Source: Metaphire vulgaris
Lineage: Eukaryota; Annelida; Clitellata; Crassiclitellata; Megascolecidae
DNA length: 64,000 nucleotides
Assembly (NCBI GenBank): GCA_018105865.1
Contig: CM030842.1
Coordinates: forward strand, 9,664,323 to 9,728,322
Reading direction: 5' to 3'
Shown: one piece after another, positions 63,437 through 64,000 of the stretch
Numbering within the stretch: position 1 is the stretch's first letter
How the letters are laid out: each line of letters starts with the position of its first letter
The notes under the pieces: model-generated
Database searches by the model: none
What the model saw: the letters and a program-made list of their open reading frames with translations, nothing else
What the model was told of the DNA's origin: nothing
Made by a program: the position numbers and the translations under genes

Positions 63437-64000
63437 TCACTAGTTCCTGATAAGCTGACAATTGTGCAACATGGCCCAGAAAGATTTAAAAAGAGCGGCG
63501 ACCTCTTTTTGCTCGTCAACCACCAGATCAGACAGATGGGGGCGCCAAAATTTTTTGGTCCCGAGGGGCCAACCACTCTGAACGCCACTGCATACGTGAC
63601 AACAATAGAGACAATAGAGAAGGGCAGTGGCAGTTCCACGTGAGGGAGGAGTGTGGATGCATCCATCACCGGACTTAATTTTTCCCCTTTTAATGAAACC
63701 TATTTTGGGGTAAAAGTCTAGTAAAACTAACTGCGAATGACCCTTTTTGCTTTTCAACCTATTTTTCGGTAAAAGTACATATATTCAATTTAGAGATAAA
63801 AATTCCCTTTTCTAGCCTTTTCGGCAAAGTTTATTGATGTTTCCTTCTATTTTTACCCTCCACCAACTTTCTATAAATTCATTTCATCCCCCGCCAACTT
63901 CCACCAATTAAGAAATCCTGGAACCGCCACTTGAGAAGTGCAGGGTTATTTCTAGGATTATCAATTTGGGAGTGTCGGTAAATTCTGGGAGTCCCCCCCC
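63437..64000. other. Stretch without genes; transposon end
   Basis: A right-hand hAT-like end (GGCCAACCACTCTGAACGCC then ACTG) finishes at 63590, with no left partner seen. The last 10 bp are a poly-C. No coding signal. Confidence 0.4.

Overview
The window is eukaryotic, from an animal with a large, transposon-packed genome. Introns with GT/AG borders, a spliceosomal Tudor-protein gene, non-LTR retrotransposons of the L2/CR1 and RTE types, and hAT, piggyBac, mariner, pogo-like and ISL2EU/IS4EU DNA transposons all point to a metazoan, probably an invertebrate. The species cannot be named from the sequence. No RNA genes, CRISPR arrays or bacterial operons are visible.

Only one host gene is recognisable: SMNDC1 (SPF30) on the + strand. 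Four exons are seen (34-203, 2604-2691, 26366-26492, 41128-41280). They give the middle and C-terminal part of the protein with the Tudor domain, the basic Lys/Arg coiled segment and the conserved C-terminus. Upstream exons lie outside the window. By codon phase, one short exon between 2691 and 26366 was not located. Introns 2 (about 23.7 kb) and 3 (about 14.6 kb) are filled with nested mobile elements.

Layout. 1-2.7 kb: two SMNDC1 exons and an L2/CR1 LINE. 2.7-12.7 kb: hAT elements nested in one another, with a piggyBac and a LINE-tailed non-coding element inside. 14.4-16 kb: LINE 3' ends. 16.1-24 kb: one long minus-strand RTE split by a hAT, an opposite RTE, a pogo-like element carrying a second RTE, and a long-TIR element. 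24-28.7 kb: a hAT-like end with a GC-rich minisatellite, SMNDC1 exon, a tRNA-like SINE head, a second LINE-tailed element and an 80-bp tandem repeat. 28.7-30.6 kb: a mariner inside an RTE. 30.6-40.1 kb: a minus-strand LINE split by a 1-kb TIR element and by a 6.5-kb ISL2EU transposon. 40.2-41.3 kb: an RTE scrap and the last SMNDC1 exon. 41.3-64 kb: further LINEs, mariner, hAT elements, and a short LTR retrotransposon (56968-59831) encoding a protease but no reverse transcriptase.

The most notable system is the ISL2EU element (32962-39442; AT target duplication). It carries a THAP/DDE transposase convergent with a second gene that combines SAP, SWIM zinc-finger and YqaJ (lambda-exonuclease-like) domains. 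Both enzymes appear dead: each has lost one expected catalytic residue. Element borders were read directly from target-site duplications and inverted repeats wherever these were found; twelve hAT or hAT-like copies have exact 8-bp duplications.
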